Shown here: in pieces, positions 15,504 through 24,339 of the stretch
Layout of the letters: every line of letters begins with the position of its first letter
Numbering within the stretch: position 1 is the first letter of the stretch
Source of the DNA: Dyella dinghuensis
Lineage (GTDB): Bacteria > Pseudomonadota > Gammaproteobacteria > Xanthomonadales > Rhodanobacteraceae
Assembly (NCBI RefSeq): GCF_003977615.1
Contig: NZ_RYZR01000006.1
Location: 434,001 to 498,000, forward strand
Direction: 5' to 3'
DNA length: 64,000 nucleotides
Program-made: the position numbers and the translations under genes
The notes under the pieces: model-generated
Seen by the model: only the letters and a program-made list of their open reading frames with translations
Databases searched by the model: none
What the model was told of the DNA's origin: nothing

Positions 15504-17708
15504 TCACGGTTGATCGGCGTCACTCAATTGTTGGGCGAGCCACTTCGCCATCGATGCAAGCGGATAGTTTTGCTCCAGCTGGCGATGCATCTCGTCGAAA
15601 ACCGGCGGGGAGATTGTCCAGCCCAAGGGCAGCGGATAATTTCCGGGGCACAATCGCATATGCCACAGCACGTCGCCGCTTCCCGGGTTGTCCGCGTTGA
15701 TGTGTAACGAGGCGAGCAATCGTGCACGTGCATATTCGCCACGCGCGTCGCGTGTGTCGAGCAACGCCACGGCGGGTGCGGTGATTTCACCGTAGCTTTT
15801 GCGTTCCGTGGGGCTTTGCACGCGTGGACACGTTGCCGAATAAAGCGGCAGCGGGTTGCTGGAATTATGTGCATCGACAAAGTCGTGAAGCGTGGGATCG
15901 TTGCTGATGTGCAGCACGATAATCTGAAGCGGCTGTCCTTGTTTCGCTGCAGTTTTCCTGAGCAGCTGTATCACTTCAAGCAATGTAGTAGTGCCCGAAT
16001 TTTCGAAATAGCCGCCATCTACGAGTTGCAATGATGCTGGCGCGGGCGGCGGCTGTTTCGCGGTTTGTAGCGTTCCCGCTGGACTCAGATACGTAAAACG
16101 CGCGCTGTTAAGAACCACTTCGCTCAAAGGAATGCGCGGATCGAGCCATTGCGAACCATCGAAGGCAGTTGTCCAGGGACTTGTCGTGTAAGGCCGAAAT
16201 GGATCCTGCACAAATCGCCACCCCTCGCCGACCGTCGTGCTGTTGAAGAACAGCGCTGGCACATCGGTTTTCACGCTGCCGTCTACTTGTTCGTACAACG
16301 CTGAGAAGGGTTGTGCGAACGCCGACATACCCTGTTCTTCGGCTGCCTGTTCCAAGCCTCGCGTGAGCGCCCGGCCGCGATCATCGAACAGTGCGCCGGG
16401 TAGCCATCGCTGCGTGAAGTCGACGAACCACGCGTTCGCCATCATCGGCGCAAGGAAGTCGTGATTTAAGGTCTGGTCGCTGAGGTTTTCCGCAGACAGT
16501 CCGGTGTGAGGCGGTGTCTGCAACGCAGCGACGTACGTTGCCAGCCCCAGGCTTCCGCCCGAAACACCACTTGCTGCGAAGAAATAGCGCTCGAACAGCG
16601 GTTCGCCACTGTTGGGCGGAGCGATTTGATCGACGAGCGCTGTGAAGCGACTCAGCACCATCGCCGTCCATGCGGCGCTGCGAAGACCGCCACCTTCGGT
16701 CGAAACGACAATGACCGGACAGGCACGTTGCGGCGTGCATCGGCTGCGTAGCCATGCTTGCGCGTAGGCATCGAAATCGGGCCTGTTTTCAGCGGGCGGC
16801 ACGTCGGGACGTTGATGCGTGCTCATCGCGGGATACTGACGGACACGGTGATTGTCGTTGAGATGCAGCGCATGCAAGCTGATCGATATAAGCGCCAGCA
16901 GCGTGAGCAATGGAATGCCGCGCCGGTCGGCAAGCATGCACAAAAAACCACCGCTCATGCAGAAGAAGCTACCCGCAATAAGCAGCACGGCAAGCGAACC
17001 CATTCCATCGAATTGGCGTGGTTGCACAACGACCAGCGCCGTGATCAGCACGTTCAAGATCAACACCGCGAGAAAGATGCTCAACGGCAAGGTTCCAAGC
17101 ACCGTGATGGATTGAACGCGCTGCTCGGCGACATGGCTTTGTGCGGCAGCTTTGCGCGGACCGAACAGCCGCGCCTTCAATTGCTGCGGACCGATGAAAA
17201 ACACGATCAGCGCGGCCGCTTCGATCAACAACCCTGCGGTTCGCCAATCGCGGCGATGACACTGTGCGGCCGTTGTGCACGTCGCGTGTGGCGTGCCGCG
17301 CAACGCAGCCACATAGCCGAACAACACCAGCAGTGGAACGATGATGCCCAATACGCGCGGCAACCAACGGCGCAATGGCGCCGCGCGCGGGTCCTGCAGC
17401 GCGGGCCACCGTGGATAGGTCAATCGATACGCGTTGTATGCCGCGTACCAGACGGCAAGGCCGGCCAGCGCGCTGGTGATCAGCAAGGACACATAGCGGA
17501 TTTCGCTGGGGTCCGCCCACATCGCGATCAGAAATAATTCTGCAGCCTGATCCACATTCGTAATGACGATGGTGGAGAAGGCCAGAATCAGCAATGAGAC
17601 GCGGATGGGCTTGCAGTGATCCAGCGCAATGGCCACCCAGTCGGTGGCATTGAGCCAGGCCATACGCAGTCCGGTAGCCAGCGGTTTGGGCGCGTTGTGG
17701 TCAACCAT
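15504..17708 (-). CDS. Membrane-embedded patatin-like phospholipase
   Basis: A 734-aa two-part protein. The first 290 or so residues contain about seven hydrophobic helices (near 31-50, 72-95, 118-138, 155-175, 205-232, 240-262 and 270-290). The C-terminal part is a patatin domain: the glycine motif STEGGGLRSAAW near residue 345, the elbow ASGVSGGSLG with the nucleophile serine near residue 390, and the Asp of VDGGYFENSG near residue 590. Some lipid hydrolase activity at the inner membrane is expected; which face the domain is on is not clear. The ATG at 17708, with GGAGAGG upstream, is chosen; an extension of 132 residues has no homologous character. It is divergent from the small membrane gene at 17848. 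Confidence 0.85.
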   Translation of the reverse strand: MVDHNAPKPLATGLRMAWLNATDWVAIALDHCKPIRVSLLILAFSTIVITNVDQAAELFLIAMWADPSEIRYVSLLITSALAGLAVWYAAYNAYRLTYPRWPALQDPRAAPLRRWLPRVLGIIVPLLVLFGYVAALRGTPHATCTTAAQCHRRDWRTAGLLIEAAALIVFFIGPQQLKARLFGPRKAAAQSHVAEQRVQSITVLGTLPLSIFLAVLILNVLITALVVVQPRQFDGMGSLAVLLIAGSFFCMSGGFLCMLADRRGIPLLTLLALISISLHALHLNDNHRVRQYPAMSTHQRPDVPPAENRPDFDAYAQAWLRSRCTPQRACPVIVVSTEGGGLRSAAWTAMVLSRFTALVDQIAPPNSGEPLFERYFFAASGVSGGSLGLATYVAALQTPPHTGLSAENLSDQTLNHDFLAPMMANAWFVDFTQRWLPGALFDDRGRALTRGLEQAAEEQGMSAFAQPFSALYEQVDGSVKTDVPALFFNSTTVGEGWRFVQDPFRPYTTSPWTTAFDGSQWLDPRIPLSEVVLNSARFTYLSPAGTLQTAKQPPPAPASLQLVDGGYFENSGTTTLLEVIQLLRKTAAKQGQPLQIIVLHISNDPTLHDFVDAHNSSNPLPLYSATCPRVQSPTERKSYGEITAPAVALLDTRDARGEYARARLLASLHINADNPGSGDVLWHMRLCPGNYPLPLGWTISPPVFDEMHRQLEQNYPLASMAKWLAQQLSDADQP

Positions 17709-17847
17709 CGTCCCGCCTCTCCAACGTCCCTGATCGATGGCCCATCTTAGGCGTACACCGTCTCGGGCGCTGGGACGGTGTCCCAATTCGCGACGCCTTG
17801 CAGCGCTATGATGGCGTCCTTGACGATGCCATGCGGTGGGGACTGTT

Positions 17848-18072
17848 ATGCGCTGGTTATTACTGCTCGCGACGCTGTTTTCATGGTTGCTCTGCTTTAC
17901 TCGACATGGACCCGGCGCGATGGCACTCTGGTTGTTCTTTGGCGTTGTCGGCGCCATGGCAACGGCGTTGGCATTTGCGCAAGCGCGCATCGACGCTAAC
18001 GCGCAACCCGAGCTACACCCCGATCTGATCCGTGAACAAGTGGCTCGGTCGAAGTCGTCAGAACAACAATAA
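17848..18072 (+). CDS. Small two-helix membrane protein
   Basis: A 74-aa ORF with two hydrophobic segments (about residues 3-18 and 24-45) and a charged, cytoplasm-like tail ending in SKSSEQQ. The ATG at 17848 has a GGGGA Shine-Dalgarno about six bases upstream. No family is recognised. It lies between the divergent patatin gene and acs, 128 bp upstream of the acs start, and could share the acs transcript. The clear RBS and amphipathic layout support a real gene, but short ORFs in GC-rich DNA are easily misjudged. Confidence 0.6.
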   Translation: MRWLLLLATLFSWLLCFTRHGPGAMALWLFFGVVGAMATALAFAQARIDANAQPELHPDLIREQVARSKSSEQQ

Positions 18073-18200
18073 TGCTGCAATGCAACTTTTGGCGGTTTAG
18101 CCACCTAAACGCTACACTCGAACGGGTGACACTGGCGCGTAGGTGTCATGGAGTGTCCAACTGATTGCGCTCCCGGTGGACCGGTGAGCAGGAGGCAAGC

Positions 18201-20141
18201 ATGTCAAAGGTCTATCCGGTCGATCCTGCATTTGCAGCGAAGGCGCGTGTGCGCAAAGAGGACTATGAGCGTCTTTATGCGGAGTCGGTAAAAGATCCCG
18301 AGGGTTTCTGGGGCCGCATGGCCGAGAGGCTGGAATGGGCTACCAAGCCCACGAAGATTCGCGACGTCTCCTTCGATCCGAAGAACCTGCACATTCGCTG
18401 GTACGACGACGGCAAGCTCAATGTTTCAGCCAACTGCCTCGATCGGCATCTGGCGACACGCGGCGACAAGACGGCGATCATTTTCGAAGGTGACGATCCT
18501 GCCGATTCGCGCCGTATTACGTATAAGGAGTTGCATGCCGAGGTGTGCAAGTTCGCGAACACTCTGAAGCACCTTGGTGTCGTGAAGGGCGATCGCGTTG
18601 CGATCTACATGCCGATGATTCCCGAGGCCGCGATCGCCATGCTCGCGTGCGCGCGCATCGGTGCGATTCATTCGGTCGTCTTTGGCGGCTTCTCACCGGA
18701 CTCGCTGGCCGGCCGCATTGCCGACTCCACAGCGAAACTTGTTGTGACTGCCGATGAAGGCGTACGTGGCGGCAAGAAGATTCCGCTGAAGGCGAACGTC
18801 GATGCCGCGCTTGAGCGGCCTGGTACGAACAGTGTCGAAACGGTCGTTGTCGTGCGCCGCACGGGCGCGGCAGTGCCGATGCAGTCGCCGCGGGATCGCT
18901 ACTACCACGTGTTGATGGAAGGCCAATCCGCAGATTGTCCCGCCGAGCCACTGGAGGCGGAACATCCCCTGTTCATCCTTTACACCTCCGGCTCTACGGG
19001 CAAACCGAAGGGTGTTTTGCATACGTCTGGCGGTTATCTGGTGTACGCGAGCCTTACGCACGAGCTTGTGTTCGATCTGCGCGAGGACGACGTTTATTGG
19101 TGCACCGCCGACGTGGGCTGGGTCACCGGACACAGTTATGTCGTCTATGGTCCGCTCGCCAACGGCGCAACCACGGTGATGTTCGATGGGGTGCCGAATT
19201 ACCCGGATTTCAGCCGCTTTTGGCAGGTCGTAGACAAGCACAAGGTGTCGTTGTTCTACACCGCGCCGACCGCCATCCGCGCGCTGATGCGTGAAGGCGA
19301 GGGCCCGGTCAAGAAATGCTCGCGCGCCAGTTTGCGATTGCTGGGTTCGGTGGGTGAGCCGATCAATCCGGAAGCGTGGGAGTGGTACTACCGCGTGGTG
19401 GGCGACAACCGCTGCCCGATCGTCGATACGTGGTGGCAGACGGAAACCGGCGGCATTCTGATCACGCCGCTCGCCGGCGCGATTGCTACCAAACCCGGCT
19501 CCGCAACGTTACCGTTCTTTGGCGTGAAACCCGCGGTAGTCGATGCCGGCGGCGCGGTGCTCGAAGGCGCCTGCGAAGGCAATCTGCTGATTACCGATTC
19601 CTGGCCTGGCCAGATGCGTACCGTGTATGGCGATCACGAACGCTTTATCGATACGTATTTCAAAGCGTATCCCGGCAACTATTTCACCGGTGACGGTGTG
19701 CGCCGTGACGAAGACGGCTACTACTGGATCACCGGTCGCGTCGATGACGTGATCAATGTGTCGGGTCACCGCATCGGTACGGCGGAGGTTGAAAGCGCGC
19801 TGGTATCGCATCCGAAAGTGGCCGAAGCCGCGGTCGTTGGCTGTCCGCACGAGATCAAGGGTCAAGGCATTTATGCCTATGTCACCCTGGTGGCGGGCGA
19901 GCAGGGCAGCGAGGAGTTGCGCAAAGAGTTGGTGGCTTGGGTGCGCAAGGAAATCGGTCCGATCGCCACGCCGGACTACATTCAGTGGGCGCCAGGCTTG
20001 CCGAAGACGCGATCGGGCAAGATCATGCGCCGCATCTTGCGCAAGATCGGCGAGAACCAGCCCGATCAACTCGGCGATATTTCCACGCTTGCCGATCCTG
20101 GCGTCGTGAAGAACCTGGTGGATGAACGGCTGATTCGCTGA
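18201..20141 (+). CDS. acs: Acetyl-CoA synthetase (AMP-forming)
   Basis: A 646-aa ANL-superfamily ligase that converts acetate, ATP and CoA to acetyl-CoA through acetyl-AMP. The P-loop [15 protein letters not shown] is near residues 260-275, the adenylate-binding TWWQTETGG is near 410, and the hinge and C-terminal domain carry [18 protein letters not shown]. The C-terminal [11 protein letters not shown] holds the catalytic lysine that is normally controlled by acetylation. The length is close to E. coli Acs (652 aa). The ATG at 18201 has a strong AGGAGG just upstream. The 128-bp leader has a weak promoter candidate ending in TACACT (18113-18118). Confidence 0.97.
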   Translation: MSKVYPVDPAFAAKARVRKEDYERLYAESVKDPEGFWGRMAERLEWATKPTKIRDVSFDPKNLHIRWYDDGKLNVSANCLDRHLATRGDKTAIIFEGDDPADSRRITYKELHAEVCKFANTLKHLGVVKGDRVAIYMPMIPEAAIAMLACARIGAIHSVVFGGFSPDSLAGRIADSTAKLVVTADEGVRGGKKIPLKANVDAALERPGTNSVETVVVVRRTGAAVPMQSPRDRYYHVLMEGQSADCPAEPLEAEHPLFILYTSGSTGKPKGVLHTSGGYLVYASLTHELVFDLREDDVYWCTADVGWVTGHSYVVYGPLANGATTVMFDGVPNYPDFSRFWQVVDKHKVSLFYTAPTAIRALMREGEGPVKKCSRASLRLLGSVGEPINPEAWEWYYRVVGDNRCPIVDTWWQTETGGILITPLAGAIATKPGSATLPFFGVKPAVVDAGGAVLEGACEGNLLITDSWPGQMRTVYGDHERFIDTYFKAYPGNYFTGDGVRRDEDGYYWITGRVDDVINVSGHRIGTAEVESALVSHPKVAEAAVVGCPHEIKGQGIYAYVTLVAGEQGSEELRKELVAWVRKEIGPIATPDYIQWAPGLPKTRSGKIMRRILRKIGENQPDQLGDISTLADPGVVKNLVDERLIR

Positions 20142-20206
20142 TCATCGATACACGAGCACCGTCGCTGCGCTTGTATTGGGCAGCGGCGATCCGGCAGCAT
20201 GCATTC

Positions 20207-20851
20207 ATGCGAACAACTCTTGGCCAGGATGTCGCCGGCATTGCCGCTTGTTTGGACAACGACGTCATCCACGTTTGGCTGCTCGACTATCGGAGAGAAC
20301 TGCGACGCGAACCATTAAAGGCGCTGCTGGGTGTTTATCTCGGTTTGCCGGCAGAGGACGTGATCCTGCACGACGACGAGCACGGACGGCCCGAACTCGC
20401 CACGCCATGGAATTCGCTGTTGCAATTCAACTGGTCGCACAGTGGAGGCAAAGCTCTCATTGCTATCGCGCGCGGCATCATGCCCGGTATCGATATAGAA
20501 CGTTTTCATGCGCGGCCGCGTGCTCTGGACATTGCGGAACGTTTTTTTCATCCCAGGGAAACCGCCGCGTTGACGGCATTGGATGATTCGCAGCGCGAGC
20601 GTGCGTTTGTGCAGTTATGGACGGGTAAAGAAGCCGTCGTCAAGGCACTGGGTCGGGGTATCGCCTTCGGCTTGCAGCGATTTTGTATTTCCGTTCCGCC
20701 AGCGCCGGCGCAAGTGCTATGGCTGGACGGGGAGGACGCAGCGCAGTGGCAATTGCACGCGCTGGACACCGATGCACAGCATGTGGCCAGTCTGGCCTGG
20801 CGCGGTCCTTCACGCACCATCGCCGTGTGGACACTTGCCGAGGCGCGCTGA
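20207..20851 (+). CDS. 4'-phosphopantetheinyl transferase (Sfp/AcpT type)
   Basis: A 214-aa enzyme that moves phosphopantetheine from CoA to a carrier-protein serine. The three family motifs are present: FNWSHSGGKALIA (the conserved SHS), PGIDIERF with the magnesium-binding Asp/Glu, and RFFHPRE followed by QLWTGKEAVVKALG with the catalytic Glu-Ala and Lys. It should serve polyketide, peptide or acyl carrier proteins encoded elsewhere, since none is in this window. The start is uncertain: the frame is open upstream, with a TTG at 20171 and the ATG at 20207. The ATG is preferred. It lies between acs and pdxJ on the same strand with gaps below 70 bp. Confidence 0.9.
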   Translation: MRTTLGQDVAGIAACLDNDVIHVWLLDYRRELRREPLKALLGVYLGLPAEDVILHDDEHGRPELATPWNSLLQFNWSHSGGKALIAIARGIMPGIDIERFHARPRALDIAERFFHPRETAALTALDDSQRERAFVQLWTGKEAVVKALGRGIAFGLQRFCISVPPAPAQVLWLDGEDAAQWQLHALDTDAQHVASLAWRGPSRTIAVWTLAEAR

Positions 20852-20893
20852 TCGGCGCACTGTGTGCGGTCCACGATAGTTTTTCTTTCATCC

Positions 20894-21637
20894 ATGACCC
20901 TGCTCAGCGTCAATCTCAACAAGATCGCCGTGCTGCGCAACTCCCGCGGTGGCGACGAACCCGATATGTCTCGCGCCGCTATCACGTGCATCGAAGCGGG
21001 TTGCGGCGGCATCACCGTTCATCCGCGTCCGGACATGCGTCATGTACGTCCCGACGATGTGCGTACCTTGGCGGCATTGTTGCGCGGCCGCGTGGAATAC
21101 AACATAGAGGGCAATCCGTTTGCCCCGGCACGCGGTGCGTATCCGGGTTTGATTGCGCTAGCTCGCGAAGTGCGGCCCACGCAGGTCACTCTGGTGCCGG
21201 ACAGCGATGGGCAAATAACGTCCGACCACGGCTTTGACCTGGCGAACGATACCGACCAGTTGCGGCCACTGGTTGCGGAACTACGTGATCTGGGCTGCCG
21301 TGTGAGCCTTTTTGTTGATCCGGGCGCGCAAGGTTTTGAACACGCTATCGCGATTGGCGTAGAACGCGTTGAAATTTATACCGGTCCTTATGCTCAGGCC
21401 TTTGAGGAAGGCGACGCTGGTGAACAGCTGGCATTGTGCGTCGACACGGCGCGCCGCGCGCAACAGGCCGGTCTGGCCGTTAATGCTGGGCACGATTTGA
21501 GTCAGGCGAATCTTGGAACGTTCCGCGTTGCCATTCCCGGTCTTGCCGAAGTGTCGATCGGTCATGCGCTGATCGGTGAGGCGCTTTACGAAGGGCTCAG
21601 TACAACCGTGCGCAAATATCTTCAGATACTTCGATAA
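20894..21637 (+). CDS. pdxJ: Pyridoxine 5'-phosphate synthase PdxJ
   Basis: A 247-aa TIM-barrel enzyme that condenses 1-deoxyxylulose 5-phosphate with 3-amino-2-oxopropyl phosphate to form pyridoxine 5'-phosphate, in the deoxyxylulose-dependent vitamin B6 pathway. Typical stretches are [17 protein letters not shown] at the N-terminus, [13 protein letters not shown] with the catalytic-region His, VTLVPD, and VNAGHDL near residue 197. The length matches the family (about 240-260). The ATG at 20894 is the usual family start. Placement next to the convergent exbD-exbD-exbB-tonB genes is the xanthomonad arrangement. A strong bidirectional terminator follows. Confidence 0.96.
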   Translation: MTLLSVNLNKIAVLRNSRGGDEPDMSRAAITCIEAGCGGITVHPRPDMRHVRPDDVRTLAALLRGRVEYNIEGNPFAPARGAYPGLIALAREVRPTQVTLVPDSDGQITSDHGFDLANDTDQLRPLVAELRDLGCRVSLFVDPGAQGFEHAIAIGVERVEIYTGPYAQAFEEGDAGEQLALCVDTARRAQQAGLAVNAGHDLSQANLGTFRVAIPGLAEVSIGHALIGEALYEGLSTTVRKYLQILR

Positions 21638-21698
21638 GACTGGCCGTATAGACGGCTATTCGCTCAAGCGGCGAAATCGGACATCAAAACGTACAAAC

Positions 21699-21726
21699 AA
21701 AAACCCCCGCTTTCGCGGGGGTTTTT
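21699..21726. terminator. Bidirectional Rho-independent terminator
   Basis: A perfect 12-bp stem AAAAACCCCCGC/GCGGGGGTTTTT with a TTTC loop ends pdxJ on the plus strand and the exbD2 end of the Ton operon on the minus strand. T runs flank it in both directions. Confidence 0.95.
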
Positions 21727-21774
21727 GCGGGTAGCGCTAGCTGCAATTGAATTGCTCAGGTTCAATCGCAGGAA

Positions 21775-22194
21775 TTACTGACTACTACTATCCATAAAGC
21801 TGATCTTTGTCAGGCCGTAGCTCTTGGCATCAGCCAGAACTCGCGCCACGTCCTGATAAGGCACTGCGTCCGCCGCGTCAATCTGCAGTTCGTTTTGCTC
21901 TGCATCCGACTTGAGCGAAATCACGTGGATCTGCTCCTTCAACGCGGACTCATCCACCGGAGTGTCATTCCAGTAGTAAGCGCCAGACTGATCGATCTTC
22001 AGGTGAATGGGATCCGGCGGATTGGTCGGCGGAATCACATTCGGATTGGGCTGAGGCAGATCGATCTTGATTTTGTGGGTCATGATCGGTGCCGTGATCA
22101 TGAAGATGATCAACAGCACCAACATCACGTCGACCAGTGGCGTGACGTTGATGTCCGCCATCGGGCCTTTGCCACTTCCGGTACTAAATGCCAT
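21775..22194 (-). CDS. exbD2: Biopolymer transport protein ExbD (second copy)
   Basis: A 139-aa ExbD/TolR protein with a short cytoplasmic N-terminus, a single transmembrane helix with the family motif INVTPLVDVMLVLLIIFMIT (the essential Asp is in VDV) at about residues 14-35, and a periplasmic domain of about 95 residues. ExbD works with ExbB as the proton channel that drives TonB. It is the last gene of tonB-exbB-exbD-exbD, six bases after the first copy. In Xanthomonas campestris the second exbD is known to be dispensable for iron uptake yet needed for some plant interactions; whether that holds here is unknown. Confidence 0.94.
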   Translation of the reverse strand: MAFSTGSGKGPMADINVTPLVDVMLVLLIIFMITAPIMTHKIKIDLPQPNPNVIPPTNPPDPIHLKIDQSGAYYWNDTPVDESALKEQIHVISLKSDAEQNELQIDAADAVPYQDVARVLADAKSYGLTKISFMDSSSQ

Positions 22195-22200
22195 GGCTCG

Positions 22201-22623
22201 TCACTCCTTGCCGGTCGTCATGAAACCGACATGGACCATTCCCGAATCCTTCGCATCACCGAGGACCTTACGAACAGTCTTGAACTCCGTGTCCTTAGCG
22301 GCACGGATCTGTAGCTCGGGTTGCGGCGACATCGCCGCGTACACCGCGAACTTCGACTTCAGTTCGACATCGGAGATGGCGTTCTGGTCATCGTTGAGGA
22401 ACATGCTGCCATCGTCCTTGATGGCCAGATCGATCGGCGGAACCGGCGTGGGCTGATCCGTTGTTTTCGGATTAGCCGTCGGCAGCTTCACCGTAATCCG
22501 GTGCGACATCAGTGGTGCTGTGATCATGAAGATGATCAACAGCACCAGCATCACGTCAACCAGCGGTGTGACGTTGATTTCCGACATCGGCGAGCCGGAT
22601 TCGTTTCCGGAGCTCATCGCCAT
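22201..22623 (-). CDS. exbD1: Biopolymer transport protein ExbD (first copy)
   Basis: A 140-aa ExbD/TolR protein. The membrane helix carries the same INVTPLVDVMLVLLIIFMIT signature as the second copy, with the proton-path Asp in VDV, followed by a periplasmic domain. The two ExbD copies are nearly identical through the helix and differ mainly in the periplasmic part and the Pro-rich linker (here TDQPTPVPPID). It lies 11 bases after exbB and six before the second exbD, so all are co-transcribed. Confidence 0.94.
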   Translation of the reverse strand: MAMSSGNESGSPMSEINVTPLVDVMLVLLIIFMITAPLMSHRITVKLPTANPKTTDQPTPVPPIDLAIKDDGSMFLNDDQNAISDVELKSKFAVYAAMSPQPELQIRAAKDTEFKTVRKVLGDAKDSGMVHVGFMTTGKE

Positions 22624-22634
22624 GGGTCAATCCC

Positions 22635-23420
22635 TCACTTCTGCGTCGGAGCGGTGCCTTCAACGCGCGCGCCGGTAGCGAAGAAGTCGTGCAGGTCGTG
22701 CGCGAATTCGTCGAAGCGGGCGTACGTGAGGCGGTTCGAGCGGGTAAAGAAGTTGTAGGCAAGCACGGCCGGGATAGCGGTGAACAGACCGAAGGCGGTC
22801 ATGATCAGAGCTTCACCCACCGGACCGGCCACCGCTTCCATCGAAGCGTTACCGGATGCGGCGATGCGGATCAGGGCGTGATAGATGCCCCACACCGTAC
22901 CAAGCAGACCGATGAACGGTGCGGACGAACCGACCGTTGCAAGCAGGGTCATGCCGCCTTCCAGACGCAGGCTTTCGCGAGCGACGGCCTGACGCAGAGC
23001 GCGGTCGATGAATTCCGAGCGGCTCAGCGATTCGGCAAGGCGACCACCGCCAGCAGCGGCAGCAGCAGCTTGCTGATGGTGAGCAACGGCGGACGCTGCA
23101 TCCAGAGCAATCTTCGAGAATGGTTCACCCTTGGGCTGGGCTTCCAGCTCGCGGATGGCATCCTGCGTGGAGTTGTTGGACCAGAAGCCGTTGATCACGC
23201 CATCGGCGCGACCACGCACCATCGAGTTACGAATGGCGTTGGCAATGATGAAGTACCAGGAAGCAAAGGACATAACAACGAGAACCACGAAAACAATCCA
23301 GCCCAGGGGATCGAAATTCTTGAGCAGGTCGTGGAAACCCATTTGTTGCATGGCCATCGCGTTGGCGTTGCCACCCAGCGAGGGAGCGGCATCGGACGGA
23401 GCAGGAGTCTGTTGGAACAT
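22635..23420 (-). CDS. exbB: Biopolymer transport protein ExbB (MotA/TolQ/ExbB family)
   Basis: A 261-aa proton-channel subunit of the TonB machine. Three transmembrane helices are visible: one near residues 37-58 (DPLGWIVFVVLVVMSFASWY) and two in the C-terminal half (LLATVGSSAPFIGLLGTVWGI and EALIMTAFGLFTAIPAVLAYN), the last two forming the MotA/TolQ/ExbB domain. An Ala/Gly-rich segment near residues 120-130 lies in the cytoplasmic loop. It forms a pentameric channel with ExbD dimers in the inner membrane. It is the second gene of the Ton operon, 47 bp after tonB. Confidence 0.95.
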   Translation of the reverse strand: MFQQTPAPSDAAPSLGGNANAMAMQQMGFHDLLKNFDPLGWIVFVVLVVMSFASWYFIIANAIRNSMVRGRADGVINGFWSNNSTQDAIRELEAQPKGEPFSKIALDAASAVAHHQQAAAAAAGGGRLAESLSRSEFIDRALRQAVARESLRLEGGMTLLATVGSSAPFIGLLGTVWGIYHALIRIAASGNASMEAVAGPVGEALIMTAFGLFTAIPAVLAYNFFTRSNRLTYARFDEFAHDLHDFFATGARVEGTAPTQK

Positions 23421-23467
23421 AAACGCTACCCTTGGAAGTCAGGCGTGAACTGTAACTGTAATAGGTA

Positions 23468-24127
23468 TTACAGCTGATTGAGATTGAAGTTGACGGGTAC
23501 GCGTACGTAACCTTCAACCTTTTGACCTTTTTTCATTTCCGGATTGAAACGCCACTTTTGTGCCGCTTCAATTGCCGCGCGATCAAGCTCGCGGAAACCA
23601 CTGGACTGATCGACCTTGATGTCCTTTGGCGTGCCATCGACAGCCACCAGGATCAACAGCGTTACCGTGCCTTCGTGCCGCTGGCGGATAGCCTGTGGCG
23701 GATACTTCGGCTGCATGCGGCTGTTGTAGCTGATGTCCTGACCCGCTGCGATATCAGCCGGCGGCGCCGGCGGTGCCGGCGGCGCAGGCGGTGGCGATGC
23801 CACAGCATTGGTCGATTGCTCTTCCACTGCCGGTGGCGGAGCCGGCGGAGGCGGAGTCGGCGGCGGGATCACCTGTTGGACGATCTTCGGCGGCGGCTGC
23901 TTCGGCGGTTCCGGTGGCGGCGGCGGTGGTGGTGGTGGTGGTGGTGGCGGTTCTTGGAAGTTCACCTGCACGATCTTGTCTTTCTGAACTTCCACCGATT
24001 TAGGTGGCGCCATAGGCGCGATCAGTATCAGGAAAGCAAACGCATGCAGCGCGATGGCAACAGCCAGCGCCCATGTGCGCCCCCAACTGAACGGCTTGAC
24101 GCCGGTATCTTCGTTACTTGAGGCCAT
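23468..24127 (-). CDS. tonB: TonB energy transducer
   Basis: A 219-aa TonB protein. It has one N-terminal transmembrane helix (about residues 15-35, containing the family's histidine in ALAVAIALHAF), a long proline-rich periplasmic rod (about residues 56-125, including uninterrupted runs of proline), and a C-terminal TonB domain with the standard YPPQAIRQRHEGTVTLLI and AIEAAQKWRFNP motifs. It couples the ExbB-ExbD proton channel to outer-membrane receptors. The proline runs are encoded by CCG/CCA trinucleotide tracts (23915-23950). The gene starts the operon; the promoter must lie in 24128-24339. Confidence 0.95.
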   Translation of the reverse strand: MASSNEDTGVKPFSWGRTWALAVAIALHAFAFLILIAPMAPPKSVEVQKDKIVQVNFQEPPPPPPPPPPPPPEPPKQPPPKIVQQVIPPPTPPPPAPPPAVEEQSTNAVASPPPAPPAPPAPPADIAAGQDISYNSRMQPKYPPQAIRQRHEGTVTLLILVAVDGTPKDIKVDQSSGFRELDRAAIEAAQKWRFNPEMKKGQKVEGYVRVPVNFNLNQL

Positions 24128-24286
24128 CTGTCGCTTTCAATCAGGAGCTAGTCAATCGGAATAGACGTGGTCGCAGCAACCAGCGGCAAAGCCGTTCCCA
24201 AAAGGGTGACATTTGCCACTGGACAATGCGGGAAAAGTCCAACGGTACAACAGCACATGGCGTTTGTATAGCGTTTCCATGGCGGT

Positions 24287-24304
24287 CTTATGGACGTCCA
24301 TAAG
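24287..24304. other. Perfect 18-bp palindrome upstream of tonB
   Basis: The sequence CTTATGGACGTCCATAAG is a perfect palindrome centred on GACGTC, lying 36-53 bases downstream of the repeat-protein stop and about 160 bases upstream of the tonB start (minus strand). It could be an operator for the Ton operon or a stem-loop ending the upstream gene; the lack of a T tract favours a protein-binding site. It is not an obvious Fur box. Confidence 0.6.
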
Positions 24305-24339
24305 GCCAAGTGAACACACGAACGTCACGCGTCCTTCAA

